NCBI GenBank assembly: GCA_029433525.1 | Contig: JAQTIF010000002.1 | Coordinates: forward strand, 124,001 to 188,000 | DNA: 64,000 nucleotides | Direction of reading: 5' to 3' | From: Enterobacteriaceae bacterium ESL0689 | GTDB lineage: Bacteria; Pseudomonadota; Gammaproteobacteria; Enterobacterales; Enterobacteriaceae | In this document: positions 36,418 through 56,528 of the stretch, in pieces | Position numbering within the stretch: position 1 is the stretch's first letter | Layout of the letters: every line of letters begins with the position of its first letter | Translations under genes and position numbers: made by a program | Notes under the pieces: model-generated | Seen by the model: the letters and a program-made list of their open reading frames with translations, nothing else | Database searches by the model: none | What the model was told of the DNA's origin: nothing

Positions 36418-36812
36418 TTTGGTACCCCCTGATATTTTAAGATTCACCCCATTGTCGACCCTGTCATGTTACCATAATGGGTAATCATCGCAGATGACAA
36501 TACTTTTCGCTGGTATTTATTATATCCTTTATTTCATACTATCGGTCGCGCCATTGACCTGGCGTTGCGTTAATACGCTTAAGCGATAAGGTTAACAGGC
36601 AGGATGACGCTGGCAAGCGGGGCGAAAAAAGCTGCGTTGTCAGCACACTTCTGCTATCCAGGCAAATCGATTACCATACCGACTCATCACTCTTCAGGCT
36701 GACTATGCAATGAAACACGGGTTATCACTGTTTTATACGCATCTGCGTTTTGCCCGATGCTGCCTGAAGCGTGTCGATCCAGCCGCCAGCCACTAGGGAT
36801 AATAAAAAGACG
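36418..36812. other. tmaR-sbcB divergent intergenic region
   Basis: No gene or strong hairpin is visible in these 395 bases. They should hold the promoters of tmaR (minus) and sbcB (plus). K-12 carries sbmC and dacD in this neighbourhood; no remnant is seen. Confidence 0.45.
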
Positions 36813-38237
36813 ATGCAAAAGAGCGCCAGTCAACCTGGATTTTTATTTCACGATTATGAAACTTTTGGCACGCATCCGGCGCTTGATCGCCCGGCACAGT
36901 TTGCGGCTATCCGCACCGATGAAGCACTGAATATCATCGGTGAAGCGGAAATTTTCTACTGCAAGCCCGCTGATGACTATCTGCCACAACCTCAGGCAGT
37001 ACTAGTGACCGGTATCACTCCCCAGCAGGCGCTCGCCAAAGGTGAAAACGAAGCCCTGTTTGCTGGTCATATCCATGATCTGTTCACCGTGCCGCAAACC
37101 TGTATCGTCGGTTATAACAATGTCCGTTTCGACGATGAGGTCAGTCGTCATCTTTTTTACCGTAATTTTTACGATCCTTACGCCTGGAGCTGGCGGCATG
37201 ATAACTCGCGCTGGGATCTACTGGATGTGATGCGTGCCTGCTACGCACTCCGCCCGGAAGGGATTAACTGGCCGGTAAATAGCGATGGTCTGCCGAGTTT
37301 TCGTCTGGAACATCTGACCGTCGCTAACGATATCGAACACAGCAACGCCCATGATGCAATGGCCGATGTTTATGCCACTATCGCGATGGCGAAACGGGTA
37401 AAGTCCTGCCAGCCTAAATTGTTTGATTATCTTTATGGTTATCGTCATAAGCGCAAACTGGCGACCCTGATTGACATTCCACAGATGAAGCCACTGGTGC
37501 ATGTCTCCGGCATGTTTGGTGCGGCACGGGGCAACACCAGTTGGGTCGCCCCCCTCGCCTGGCATCCGGATAATCGCAATGCAGTTATCATGGTCGATCT
37601 CGCTGGCGATATATCACCACTGCTCGATCTGGAGGCCGATACCCTTCGTGAGCGCCTGTATACACCAAAAATCGAACTCGGAGAACAGACCGCGATTCCC
37701 ATAAAGCTGGTACATCTGAATAAATGTCCGGTCTTAGCCCCAGCCAATACTCTGCGGGCTGAAGACGCTGAGCGACTGGGTATCAACCGCCAGCATTGTC
37801 TCGATAATCTGCAACAATTACGTCGCTATCCTCAGGTGCGCGAAAAAGTGGTCGCACTCTTTGCCGATGCGCCCCCCTTACCCCCTTCAGATAACGTTGA
37901 TAACCAGCTGTATGCCGGCTTTTTCAGCGATGCTGATCGTGCGGCGATGGATATTATCCGGCAAACTGAACCCCATAATTTGCCGGCACTGGATCTTACC
38001 TTTGCCGATAAACGTATTGAGCGTTTGTTGTTTAACTACCGTGCACGTAACTTCCCCGGCACCCTGACAGACAGCGAACACCAACGCTGGTTAGCCCATC
38101 GTCGTGAAGTGTTTACTGCGGAGTTTTTACAGGCTTATGCCGATGAACTACAGATGCTTTATCAGCAATACAGCGACGATAACGAGAAACAGACACTTCT
38201 GAAAGCACTGTGGCAATACGCACAGCATATTGTGTAA
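36813..38237 (+). CDS. sbcB: SbcB, exonuclease I
   Basis: Exonuclease I degrades single-stranded DNA 3'-5' in recombination and mismatch repair. It is 474 aa (E. coli 475). The DEDDh catalytic residues lie in FHDYETFGTHP, GYNNVRFDDEVSR and HNAHD-type EHSNAHDAMADVYATIAMAK. The SH3-like and helical C-terminal domains (NKCPVLAPANTLRAEDAERL, FNYRARNFPGTL) follow. I chose ATG 36813 to match E. coli; a GTG at 36771 is also open. The ribosome site is weak (AGGGAT is rather far upstream). Confidence 0.94.
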   Translation: MQKSASQPGFLFHDYETFGTHPALDRPAQFAAIRTDEALNIIGEAEIFYCKPADDYLPQPQAVLVTGITPQQALAKGENEALFAGHIHDLFTVPQTCIVGYNNVRFDDEVSRHLFYRNFYDPYAWSWRHDNSRWDLLDVMRACYALRPEGINWPVNSDGLPSFRLEHLTVANDIEHSNAHDAMADVYATIAMAKRVKSCQPKLFDYLYGYRHKRKLATLIDIPQMKPLVHVSGMFGAARGNTSWVAPLAWHPDNRNAVIMVDLAGDISPLLDLEADTLRERLYTPKIELGEQTAIPIKLVHLNKCPVLAPANTLRAEDAERLGINRQHCLDNLQQLRRYPQVREKVVALFADAPPLPPSDNVDNQLYAGFFSDADRAAMDIIRQTEPHNLPALDLTFADKRIERLLFNYRARNFPGTLTDSEHQRWLAHRREVFTAEFLQAYADELQMLYQQYSDDNEKQTLLKALWQYAQHIV

Positions 38238-38252
38238 CTGTGGCGCACAAAA

Positions 38253-38280
38253 AAGCCGATGGTTTGCTGGCCATCGGCTT
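38253..38280. terminator. Bidirectional terminator between sbcB and plaP
   Basis: AAGCCGATGG pairs with CCATCGGCTT across an 8-base loop. On the minus strand six T residues follow, so it is a strong terminator for plaP and probably also serves sbcB. Confidence 0.85.
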
Positions 38281-38302
38281 ATTGGTTTACAACATTGTCA
38301 TG

Positions 38303-39661
38303 TCAGGCAATATCTTCATATTGTGGTACCGGATTACGGAATACCCGGGTGACACAGCCCAGATACAGCAAGCCTAAACTTCCCCAAATCAGACCCAGCA
38401 CCATCGAGTTCTCTTCAAGATTCAGCCATAACGCTCCGACTGTTAACGCACCACAAATCGGCAGAATCAAATAGTTTATATGATCCTTCAGGCTCTTATT
38501 ATGTTTCTCACGGATCCAGAACTGTGAGATGACTGATAAATTAACAAACGTGAATGCCACTAATGCACCAAAGTTAATCAATGCGGTCGCTGTCACGAGG
38601 TCAAACTTCACCGCCAGCAGCGCAATGGCACCGACCAGCAATACATTCCATGCCGGGGTGCGCCATTTAGGATGTATGTAGCCAAAAAAGCGCGTCGGGA
38701 AAGCGCCATCACGCCCCATCACATACATCAGACGGGAAACACCAGCATGTGCTGCCATGCCAGATGCGAGGACGGTCACACTGGAGAACACCAGTACTCC
38801 CCACTGGAAGGTTTTTCCGGCGACATACAGCATGATTTCGGGTTGTGATTCATCCGGATTTTTAAACCGTGAGATATCCGGAAAATACAACTGTAAAAAA
38901 TAAGAGGTGACAATAAAGATTAAGCCACCAATCAACGCCGTCAGAAAAATAGCACGCGGAATGACGCGCCCGGCGTCTTTGGTCTCTTCTGAAAGCGAAG
39001 AAATACCATCAAAACCGAGAAAGGAGAAGCACAGAATTGTCGCGCCGGTGATCATCGGCACCACATGGGATCCTTGCGACCAGAACGGGCGCGTACTGAC
39101 CAGCGTTCCGGTTCCTTCGCCATGCATCACCCCATAGATGATCAAACCCAGAATGACGGCGATAATCCCCATCTGCAGAACAACAATCAGCGTATTGAAA
39201 TTGGCGACTGACTTGATGCTACGCAGATTAAAAAGAGTCATAAAGGCAACCAGCGCCACAACAAAGATCCATGAAGGTACACTGGGAAGCAGTGCTTCAA
39301 AGTAAATCTTTGCCAGCAAAATATTGATCATCGGCATAAACAGATAGTCCAGCAGCGATGACCAGCCCACCATAAAGCCAACGATGGGGTGGATAGATTT
39401 CTGGGCATAGGTATAGGCGGAACCCGCAGACGGAAAACGACGAATCAATTTACCGTAGCTCAGCGCCGTAAAGAGGATTGCGGTTAACGCGAATACATAG
39501 GCCGTTGCGACATGACCGTCGGTCAGCCTGGAGACGATACCAAATGTATCAAATAGCGTCATCGGCTGCATATAGGCAAGGCCCATCATAATAACCGGAA
39601 TCAACGTCAGAGTTTTACGTAATTCCACGCGAGAGGTGTTTGGAGTAATGTTATGCGACAT
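38303..39661 (-). CDS. plaP: PlaP (YeeF), low-affinity putrescine importer
   Basis: PlaP imports putrescine and belongs to the APC amino-acid/polyamine permeases with twelve membrane segments. It is 452 aa, same as E. coli. [80 protein letters not shown] and the terminal RNPVPQYED are nearly identical. GGGGAT lies before the ATG. In K-12 yeeY, yeeZ and the yoeB-yefM toxin-antitoxin pair follow before hisL; here all are missing. Confidence 0.94.
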   Translation of the reverse strand: MSHNITPNTSRVELRKTLTLIPVIMMGLAYMQPMTLFDTFGIVSRLTDGHVATAYVFALTAILFTALSYGKLIRRFPSAGSAYTYAQKSIHPIVGFMVGWSSLLDYLFMPMINILLAKIYFEALLPSVPSWIFVVALVAFMTLFNLRSIKSVANFNTLIVVLQMGIIAVILGLIIYGVMHGEGTGTLVSTRPFWSQGSHVVPMITGATILCFSFLGFDGISSLSEETKDAGRVIPRAIFLTALIGGLIFIVTSYFLQLYFPDISRFKNPDESQPEIMLYVAGKTFQWGVLVFSSVTVLASGMAAHAGVSRLMYVMGRDGAFPTRFFGYIHPKWRTPAWNVLLVGAIALLAVKFDLVTATALINFGALVAFTFVNLSVISQFWIREKHNKSLKDHINYLILPICGALTVGALWLNLEENSMVLGLIWGSLGLLYLGCVTRVFRNPVPQYEDIA

Positions 39662-40082
39662 GGTGGTTATCCCCTTTTACGGTGAGAGCCAGCGCGTAAG
39701 CAAAAAAGTGCCCCATTGCAGTGTATTCCTCAGCGACAACGACGGTCGTTTTTTAGTAAATATCTATCCGGTACGAAGCCCGGCCTCTTGGTATTGGATA
39801 ATGTTTCTGTAAAACCAAAAAAATAACCGACCCTTTAAAAAAGGGTCGGCCAGTGTCTGATGATACAGGTTGGTCATTATGCGATATTTTTTAATAAAAG
39901 ACAATATGTTGTCATTTAAAATAGTCGCCATCTGTGGCGGAAACGGATCATATCGCCCGGCCCAACAGGCATCTTCTATGATCACGTGTCCAGGTGCTGA
40001 TACTCAAAACCCGGTATTTCGGGCTCGGTCGAGGCCATTTCACGTGGCTGAATGGCGATAAGATAATAGTAGCAAAAAGCGC
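39662..40082. other. plaP-his intergenic region
   Basis: No protein gene is supported in these 421 bases. The only clear structure is the orphan terminator at 39827-39849. Open frames on the minus strand (39764-39985, 39948-40136) run through that hairpin or lack ribosome sites. Confidence 0.45.
39827..39849 (-). terminator. Orphan strong terminator (minus strand)
   Basis: CCGACCCTTT pairs with AAAGGGTCGG (on the minus strand the loop is TTT), and the minus strand continues TTATTTTTTT. There is no obvious minus-strand gene between it and the his promoter, so it may end a small RNA transcribed from about 39.9-40.1 kb, or be left over from a deleted gene. Confidence 0.65.
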
Positions 40083-40112
40083 TTGCATTTCGCCGTTAAG
40101 GTAGTTTAGCTT
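40083..40112 (+). promoter_or_regulatory. his operon promoter
   Basis: TTGCAT (40083-40088) and TAGCTT (40107-40112) are 18 bases apart. They align with the E. coli his promoter (TTGCTT, TAGGTT, same spacing). This places transcription start about 30 bases before hisL. Confidence 0.75.
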
Positions 40113-40150
40113 AGAAAACATTATCTGTTTCATCATTCGCTGAGAATTTT

Positions 40151-40201
40151 ATGAACCACGTTCAGTTTAAACATCACCATCACCACCATCATCCTGGCTA
40201 G
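40151..40201 (+). CDS. hisL: HisL, his operon leader peptide
   Basis: The 16-residue leader [16 protein letters not shown] has seven histidine codons in a row, as in E. coli and Salmonella ([16 protein letters not shown]). Ribosome stalling at these codons when His-tRNA is scarce favours the antiterminator and lets transcription enter hisG. Confidence 0.95.
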   Translation: MNHVQFKHHHHHHHPG

Positions 40202-40263
40202 TCTTTCAGGCGATGTGTGCTGGAAGACATTTACGATCTTCCAGCGGTGCATGAGCGTGGATA

Positions 40264-40300
40264 AAGCCCCCGGAAGATCAACTTCCGGGGGCTTTTTTTT
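40264..40300 (+). terminator. his attenuator terminator
   Basis: AAGCCCCCGGAAG pairs with CTTCCGGGGGCTT around ATCAA, followed by a run of T. An alternative pairing with the upstream TCTTCCAGC/GCTGGAAGA arms (about 40218-40243) supplies the pause and antiterminator structures. Confidence 0.95.
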
Positions 40301-40334
40301 GGATCAAATTCATACGGATACAGAGGGAAACAGC

Positions 40335-41234
40335 ATGTCTGACAATTATCGATTACGTATCGCGATACAAAAATCAGGACGCCTGAGTGACGATTCACAC
40401 CAGCTCCTTAACCATTGTGGGATCAAAGTTAATTTCCATAGCCAGCGCCTGATCGCGCTGGCGGAAAATATGCCGATCGATGTTCTCCGTGTGCGCGATG
40501 ACGACATTCCCGGACTGATTATGGATGGGGTCGTCGATCTGGGGATCGTCGGGGAAAATGTTCTCGAAGAGGCGCTGTTGACACGGCGCGCCCAGGGGGA
40601 AGACCCCGACTATTTTACACTGCGTCGCCTTGACTTTGGTGGCTGTCGCCTGTCACTGGCTATGCCCGCCAATGAACACTGGGACGGCCCGCTCACACTG
40701 GAGGGTAAGCGCATCGCCACCTCCTACCCTCACCTGTTAAAGCGTTATCTTGATCAGCAAGGGATCACGTTTAAATCCTGTTTACTGAATGGTTCTGTCG
40801 AGGTCGCGCCGCGTGCTGGCCTCGCGGACGCTATCTGCGATCTGGTCTCTACCGGTGCCACACTGGAGGCTAATGGTCTGCGCGAAGTGGAAACTATCTA
40901 TCGCTCAAAAGCCTGTCTTATTCAGCGTAAAGGGGAGATGAGTGAGGGCAAGCAGCAACTTATCGATCGTCTGTTAATTCGCATCCAGGGAATTATTCAG
41001 GCGCGGGAATCCAAATACATCATGATGCATGCCCCTGCGGCACGCCTGGACGAGGTCATCGCCCTGTTACCGGGTGCTGAGCGGCCGACTATTTTACCTC
41101 TGGCTGGCGACCAGCAACATGTTGCTATGCACATGGTCAGTAGTGAAACGCTGTTCTGGGAAACGATGGAACAACTCAAAATGCTGGGTGCCAGCTCTAT
41201 CCTGGTGCTGCCCATTGAAAAAATGATGGCATAA
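40335..41234 (+). CDS. hisG: HisG, ATP phosphoribosyltransferase
   Basis: HisG makes the first committed intermediate of histidine synthesis from ATP and PRPP and is feedback-inhibited by histidine. It is the long form, 299 aa as in E. coli, with the C-terminal ACT-like regulatory domain ([20 protein letters not shown]). [34 protein letters not shown] and the PRPP-loop [14 protein letters not shown] are present. ATG 40335 follows AGAGGG. The next gene, hisD, starts 37 bases on. Confidence 0.97.
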   Translation: MSDNYRLRIAIQKSGRLSDDSHQLLNHCGIKVNFHSQRLIALAENMPIDVLRVRDDDIPGLIMDGVVDLGIVGENVLEEALLTRRAQGEDPDYFTLRRLDFGGCRLSLAMPANEHWDGPLTLEGKRIATSYPHLLKRYLDQQGITFKSCLLNGSVEVAPRAGLADAICDLVSTGATLEANGLREVETIYRSKACLIQRKGEMSEGKQQLIDRLLIRIQGIIQARESKYIMMHAPAARLDEVIALLPGAERPTILPLAGDQQHVAMHMVSSETLFWETMEQLKMLGASSILVLPIEKMMA

Positions 41235-41271
41235 CGTCAACCATGAATCAGCGTATAAACAGGGGATAACG

Positions 41272-46776
<5,505 letters not shown>

Positions 46777-46783
<7 letters not shown>

Positions 46784-47376
46784 GTGAACAACTGGACTGG
46801 CAAAAAACAGCGGGCCTGGTTCCTGCCATTATTCAGCATGCTATTTCTGGTGAAGTGCTGATGCTCGGTTATATGAATCAACCCGCACTGAGACAGACGG
46901 AACAGAGCGGCAAAGTCACCTTCTGGTCGCGCAGCAAACAACGCTTATGGACGAAAGGAGAAACTTCAGGCAACTTTCTCCATGTCGTCAGCATAACGCC
47001 AGACTGTGATAATGATACGTTGCTGATACAGGCTAAGCCAACCGGCCCCACCTGTCATCAGGGAACCACCAGTTGTTTTGGTGATCATGCCGGACATCAA
47101 TGGCTATTCCTCTATCAACTGGAACAACTGCTGGCAGCCCGTAAAACCGCTGATCCCGCCCACTCTTATACCGCAAAACTCTATGCCAGTGGTACCAAAC
47201 GCATTGCACAAAAAGTGGGGGAAGAAGGTGTCGAAACAGCCCTCGCGGCAACCGTGCATGATCGGTGCGAATTAACAAATGAAGCATCCGATCTGTTATA
47301 CCATCTGCTGGTCTTGTTGCAGGATCAAAACCTGACTTTAGGTGATGTGATTGATAATTTACGGCGGCGTCATTGA
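46777..47376 (+). CDS. hisI: HisIE, PR-AMP cyclohydrolase / PR-ATP pyrophosphohydrolase
   Basis: HisI is bifunctional, 199 aa (E. coli 203). The N-terminal cyclohydrolase has [39 protein letters not shown], and the metal site in [11 protein letters not shown] and CHQGTTSC. The C-terminal MazG-like pyrophosphohydrolase has [19 protein letters not shown] and [14 protein letters not shown]. It ends the his operon. The O-polysaccharide operon faces it from the other side. Confidence 0.97.
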
Positions 47377-47422
47377 GCATGACCTGCTCACAGTAATAAG
47401 AAGCCACAGGAAAAGTATGAAT

Positions 47423-47537
47423 TAAGCACCTGATACAACCAGGCTACCCACGGACAGTGCAAGAAAAATGCAGTGTACACGTAGTACATGAAAATTTCGA
47501 GTGCTGTCTCATACCTGGATAATAAGTAAAAAATTGA
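47423..47537 (+). repeat. Diverged copy of the ~144-bp repeat (copy 7)
   Basis: CACGGACAGTGCAAGAAAAA, then TGCAGTGTACACGTAGTACA retains the core order of the dispersed repeat with many changes and small deletions. It marks the boundary between the his operon and the AT-rich O-polysaccharide genes. No other feature is seen in this 275-base gap between converging operons. Confidence 0.6.
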
Positions 47538-47651
47538 GATATGGAAAGTGCATCACTTTAATTCAGATTATATCACATGATTTTTTAATATACTGCGGGA
47601 CATGATCTGCTGATTAAAAAAATCATATTATAATATTTTTTTAGAACATCA

Positions 47652-48773
47652 TTATATAGTCCTACTCTTATTAATCACTTCAGTATACAGTGTCATATAG
47701 TTTTTCATCATTTTTTCAGCCGTAAATAATTTATTAAATCTGTTAAGTGCATTAATACCATATTCACTTGCCAGATGTTTATTATCCCATAATCTATTCA
47801 TAGCTTCACATAAGGCCGCTGAATCGCCAGGTGGTACAACTAATCCTGTATGTTCATGAATATTTACATAAGAAGTTCCAGAGCCAATTTCACAGGAAAT
47901 CAATGGCTTTCCATACATAGCACCTTCAAGGAGAGTAATGCCAAAGGCTTCTGATCGCAAATATGATGGAAATACTATTGAATAGCTTAGTTGTAATAAT
48001 GCACACTTATCTTCTTCTGCTACGGCACCGACAAAAACTATATTTTTAATATCTTTCGCCAATTCTTTTATTTCTTTTTCATTATTTCCTGAACCAATAA
48101 CAACCAGAGGAAAGCCACCTTTCCTGACCGCATCCAAAAGAATATGCAATCCTTTGTAATAACGAAAAGAACCAATAAACAAATAGAAATCGCTTCCTAA
48201 TTTATCACGCCATTCTTTTAATTTTTCTGCTGACGATATTGGGTATAATAATTTATTCAGTCCATATGGGATAACTTTAACTTTATTAATATTAGCTTGT
48301 AGCACTGGACTTGTTTCAACATAATTAGGTGAAGATGCTACAATATAATCAACAGAGCGTAAAAAACGACACATTAATGGATAATATATTTTAAATGCAA
48401 GTTTCTGTTTTACTATATCAGAATGATAACTCACTATTGTTGGTTTTTTTATATTCAGCAAAAGATGTAACAAATCCATAAATGGATATGGGAAATGATA
48501 ATGAATAATATCAGCTTGATTAGCCAGTTGTTTGAATTTTTTTAATGCCAATAATGAAAATGGAGTAGATAATAATTCAAAATCTGTTTTCACATAATAT
48601 ATATGATGATGATCAATCATTGCGTCATCGATATTGCCTCGGGGACTAAGAGTCAATACTGTCGATTCTACACCAGCTAAATGAGTTGCTTCACAAATCT
48701 GATAGATAACCTGTTCCACACCACCAAAAGTATCCGGGTAGTATGATTTATAAAAATGCAGAACTTTCAACAC
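47652..48773 (-). CDS. GT4 glycosyltransferase, WbdC/WbpZ-like
   Basis: This 373-aa GT4 retaining glycosyltransferase resembles WbdC of E. coli O8/O9 and WbpZ of Pseudomonas A-band synthesis. Shared stretches are LHFYKSYYPDTFGGVEQVIY, DIIHYHFPYPFMDLLHLL, YHSDIVKQK, VDYIVASSPNYVETSPVL and RSEAFGITLLEGAMYGKPLI (the E-x7-E donor site). In those systems this enzyme adds the first mannose or rhamnose to GlcNAc-PP-undecaprenol. I infer the same adaptor role here. It is the last gene of the operon and overlaps the previous one by one base. Confidence 0.75.
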   Translation of the reverse strand: MLKVLHFYKSYYPDTFGGVEQVIYQICEATHLAGVESTVLTLSPRGNIDDAMIDHHHIYYVKTDFELLSTPFSLLALKKFKQLANQADIIHYHFPYPFMDLLHLLLNIKKPTIVSYHSDIVKQKLAFKIYYPLMCRFLRSVDYIVASSPNYVETSPVLQANINKVKVIPYGLNKLLYPISSAEKLKEWRDKLGSDFYLFIGSFRYYKGLHILLDAVRKGGFPLVVIGSGNNEKEIKELAKDIKNIVFVGAVAEEDKCALLQLSYSIVFPSYLRSEAFGITLLEGAMYGKPLISCEIGSGTSYVNIHEHTGLVVPPGDSAALCEAMNRLWDNKHLASEYGINALNRFNKLFTAEKMMKNYMTLYTEVINKSRTI

Positions 48774-49909
48774 TATTTTACCTGTTCATATGCTATTATT
48801 GTTTCGCTCGCGCATCTTTCCCATGAAAACTGTTTTGCCCGCACTAATCCACTTTGTCTGGCAAAAGATTGCCAGATCTTATCATCAAAGCTCTTCATAA
48901 TGAGAGTCGTCAACGTTTCAACATCCATTGCATCACACATTAATGCACACTCACCAACTACTTCAGGAAGAGATGAACTATTTGAACATACTACTGGTGT
49001 TCCTGATGCCATTGCCTCTAATACTGGTAGACCAAAACCTTCATAAATAGAAGGAAAAAGAAAACTTATCGCTCCTGCATATAAAGCAGGCACATCTACT
49101 GATGATGTAAATCCGAGATAACGCAGCCATCCTTCACGCTTTCCTTTATCAAAACGCTGATGGATCTTATCGCTATTCCATCCTTCAAAACCACTAATCA
49201 CAAGTGGAATAGATTGACGAAGACTCAATGGCAAGCGCTCATAAGCATCCAGTAATGTGGAAATATTTTTTCTTGGCTCAATAGAGCCAAGAAAAAATGT
49301 ATATTGTTTGAAAGATAAGCGATATTTTTCCAGAACAGGTGTAACTCTGGATTCACTATATGGCTTAAAATCTTCACTACATGCTAACCTGGCAGAAAAA
49401 ACCCGTGATTCAGGAAGATTAAAATAATCGATTAACTCTAAACGTGTAAATTCAGAATCGGTAATAAAAACATCTGCGCGTTTTACAGTATTTAAAAGCT
49501 CCTTTCGCATATATCGCACCCGTTCAGTCGGATGGCAATATGATAAAGTAAATACAGAAAGATCATGAAAAGTCACAACGCTGCGTTTTACACCTGGTGG
49601 CATATAAAAATTGGGGCCATGATAAATTGTATCTGGATATTTTCTTAATACATTAGCCTTTCGCAAAGAGGCACCATATCTGTATAGTTCCGATAGCACC
49701 TTATTTTTTTTTAGATAACTTTTCATTCCCTCAAAAGATGATCTGCACTCTTTAGCAACAGGAATTTCTTTGCTTATTTTATAACCATTTAAGAAAAGCA
49801 AATTAGTTATTTCTGCTCTTTTAGCTAATGCATTAGCTAACTCAAATGAATAGCGTCCAATACCTGTCAATGGATATTTAACAGGATCGGTCCCAAATAT
49901 TACTTTCAT
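48773..49909 (-). CDS. GT4 glycosyltransferase, WbdB/WbpY-like
   Basis: This is a 378-aa GT4 enzyme. The N-terminal GTDPVKYPLTGIGRYSFELA, YHGPNFYMPPGVKRSVVTFH and DLSVFTLSYCHPTER and the donor-site region SIYEGFGLPVLEAMASGTPV resemble WbdB of O8/O9 and WbpY of A-band, which add the second adaptor residues or alternate linkages. Its donor here would be GDP-mannose or GDP-D-rhamnose. It overlaps rmd and the next GT gene by one base each. Confidence 0.72.
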   Translation of the reverse strand: MKVIFGTDPVKYPLTGIGRYSFELANALAKRAEITNLLFLNGYKISKEIPVAKECRSSFEGMKSYLKKNKVLSELYRYGASLRKANVLRKYPDTIYHGPNFYMPPGVKRSVVTFHDLSVFTLSYCHPTERVRYMRKELLNTVKRADVFITDSEFTRLELIDYFNLPESRVFSARLACSEDFKPYSESRVTPVLEKYRLSFKQYTFFLGSIEPRKNISTLLDAYERLPLSLRQSIPLVISGFEGWNSDKIHQRFDKGKREGWLRYLGFTSSVDVPALYAGAISFLFPSIYEGFGLPVLEAMASGTPVVCSNSSSLPEVVGECALMCDAMDVETLTTLIMKSFDDKIWQSFARQSGLVRAKQFSWERCASETIIAYEQVK

Positions 49910-50804
49910 TACTTACTACCTAACATCCAGGATAATGTTTCTTCAATAGGAAACACTTGCCAGTCAGGAATAAATGAGCGAAGTTTAGCAGGGTCACCAC
50001 TAAGGATTTTAACTTCATTTTCACGAACGAATGCAGGGTTTACTTTAATTTCAATATGATGCCCAGTAATCTCCTGACATAGTGCAATAATTTCTCTTAA
50101 TGAATATGTATGACCAGAACAGATATTAATAATCTCACCATGTAAATTAGCATGTAATAATTTCATATAGGCATTACTCAAATCACGAACATCTGTAACA
50201 TCCCGCCAGACATCAATATTACCCAATTCAATTACCGGTAATCTCTCTTTAAAATGCCTGACTATTTTAGGAAGTAGAAATTTATCAGATTGACCAACAC
50301 CCGTATAATTAAAAGGTCTGGTAATAAAAATCGGCAATTTGTCCATCCATAGATGAGCCATATATTCCATAGCTAATTTGCTAACAGCATAATCATTTGC
50401 AGGATTGACGGGCGTTATTTCAGTTAAAGGGCCAGATATGCTATTACCATAAACATTAGCACTACTCACTAAAAGGACTCTATCTAAAGAAATATCGCAA
50501 CAGCTTAAAGCTTGCAGTAAATTACGTGTTCCCAATAGATTAACATGATAAAAGGCATCAACATCACCATGGCCAACATAGGCAATTGCGGCAAGATGAA
50601 TAACAATATTTGGTTTTATAGTATTGACTACATCAATTAGTCCAGAGGCATCCATAAGATCGATCTGGTAGTAATCTGGATCATCAGATGGAGTACTGCC
50701 AAGGCCAAAGATTCGATATCCAGCAGCGGATAGCTCCGCTGCCACATAACGACCGGTAAATCCATTGAGCCCAGTAATCAAAGCACGTTTTCCGGTATCA
50801 AACA

Positions 50805-50805
<1 letters not shown>
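49909..50805 (-). CDS. rmd: Rmd, GDP-6-deoxy-D-mannose (D-rhamnose) reductase
   Basis: This is a 298-aa extended SDR enzyme. The NAD(P) loop is GLNGFTGRYVAAEL (about residues 12-25), the active-site pair is in NDYAVSKLAMEYMA, and FITRPFNYTGVGQSDKFLLP follows. The PFN-x-GxGQ signature and the pairing with gmd point to Rmd, which reduces GDP-4-keto-6-deoxymannose to GDP-D-rhamnose. Fcl (fucose) is less likely, because the sequence lacks its epimerase-type features as I remember them. Another 4-reductase (for example to GDP-6-deoxytalose) cannot be ruled out. It is coupled to gmd by a one-base overlap. Confidence 0.8.
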
Positions 50806-54971
<4,166 letters not shown>

Positions 54972-54975
<4 letters not shown>

Positions 54976-56528
54976 AGATGCATCCTTTTATCCTCAGAAG
55001 AATTAAGTTCATTTTTTATTCTCTCGTACAATTCATCAACACTTAACTGGGAATGTGAATTAACCACGGGAGTTATAATATTTTTTTTCATAACTGACGT
55101 TTTTTCAACCTCAGTAATATTCATCTGAGTATTATTAAGTAATAATTGCAAATAAATATTACGACATATTGAATACATACCAGTTTTTTTAGTTATAAAA
55201 ACTATAATATGTCTTACTTTAGGGCAATTATTTATTTTTTTGATCAATTGACGACTGCAATAATTCAACAATCCTTGAGATTTTAATACTTTAACTTTAC
55301 TATTTTTTATTCTACCTAAAAACCGGATAGGGAAACTTAAACGCCAGGATGTACTATTATATATAGTTTCGATATTTGTTTTCAATAAATAAACTTCATG
55401 TTCAAGATTTCTGGCATGTTGCTGATACTCTTTATAAGATTTAGATAAAGCATCGTATGCAATATTGATTCGCTCATTTTCTAATGATAAATATGATATA
55501 TTTTTAATAAAATTATCACGCTCAATTTTTTGTTCCTGCTTTAGTGAAGCGCTATGCTCTTTAGATAACATATCATATGCAGCATGAATTTTTTTATTCT
55601 CTGATGTCAAATAAGAGATACTCTTGAGTATATCATCATGTTGTTTTTTCTGATTTAATTGGAAAAGTAGCTTGTCAATATTGGATATTAATACATCAAT
55701 ATTTCTTTCTTTTTTTTGCACAACTTCTAAAGTAGAAAGCAATTTATTACATTCACTATTTTTTTGAGTTAAATCCTCAATCATTCTAGACTTATAAGTA
55801 TCAAACTCTTTTGATATATTATCAGCATTTTTCAGAGCATTAAATTCAGCATAAGTCTGATAATCATCAAAAATATTTGGCGGGTATTTAAGTGCAGCCA
55901 ATAATTCTTTATGTTCATCTGAAACATAAAAGCGATTTATACCATCAGCATACACAAATAAATAATTATTATTTATTAATAAGTCATCAGTTTCAGAGAA
56001 TGTTTCTATTTTTGTATTAGGAAAAGTTGATTCTACAACTATAATCCATGGACGATATTTGCTCCAGTTATTTCCCTTAAGTACTGATAATTCAAAACCT
56101 TCAACATCAATCTTAAGAAAATGAATAACAGCTGGTTGAATCTCATCACAAATATCAGATAAAGTCCTTATTTTTACTTTATGCCATCGTCCATGATGTC
56201 CTTCATCTTCATGAGCTTGAGCAACTTTCTTATCTAATGTTGCCCAACCACGAACATCGCATTCCCATATATCTAATTCTCCTGCACATTCATTTAGTGC
56301 ACAATTCAAATTAATATCCCGGGGTCTATCAGTGTTTAAATCATTAAAATGTTCTAAAATGGGTTCTATATTTATCCCATGCCAGCCTCGTTCGTAAAAT
56401 GAACGTGTTACTGAATCAGTAATAGGATCATTAGCACCGACATCAATATAAAAACCATTTTTTATATTTTTCAAGGCTTTCCAAAGAACAACATCTTCTA
56501 AATTCTGGGCATATGAAATAAAACTCAT
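54972..56528 (-). CDS. FkbM methyltransferase with long coiled coil (candidate chain terminator/ruler), 518 aa
   Basis: Residues about 1-215 form an FkbM-type SAM methyltransferase: SYAQNLEDVVLWKALKNIKN, GFYIDVGANDP (SAM loop, about 26-36), NIEPILEHFNDLN, LKIDVEGFELSVLKG, and IIVVEST. Residues about 235-400 are heptad-rich, K/E/N/S-rich coiled coil (SRMIEDLTQKNSECNKLLST, KIHAAYDMLSKEHSASLKQE). Then comes STSWRLSFPIRFLGRIKNSK, a motif common in glycosyltransferase-linked tails, and a basic C-terminus. In E. coli O8/O9, WbdD combines methyltransferase, kinase and a coiled-coil ruler and sits between wzt and the polymerase, as this gene does. No kinase domain is seen here. Chain-length control by this protein is inference. 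Confidence 0.8.

Noticed and set aside
39764-40136. Minus-strand frames of 73 and 62 aa before hisL
   Set aside because: They span a strong terminator or the his promoter and have no start signals.
40151-40201. Seven-histidine run resembling an affinity tag or vector sequence
   Set aside because: It is the HisL leader peptide, with the his promoter upstream, the attenuator downstream and hisG after it.
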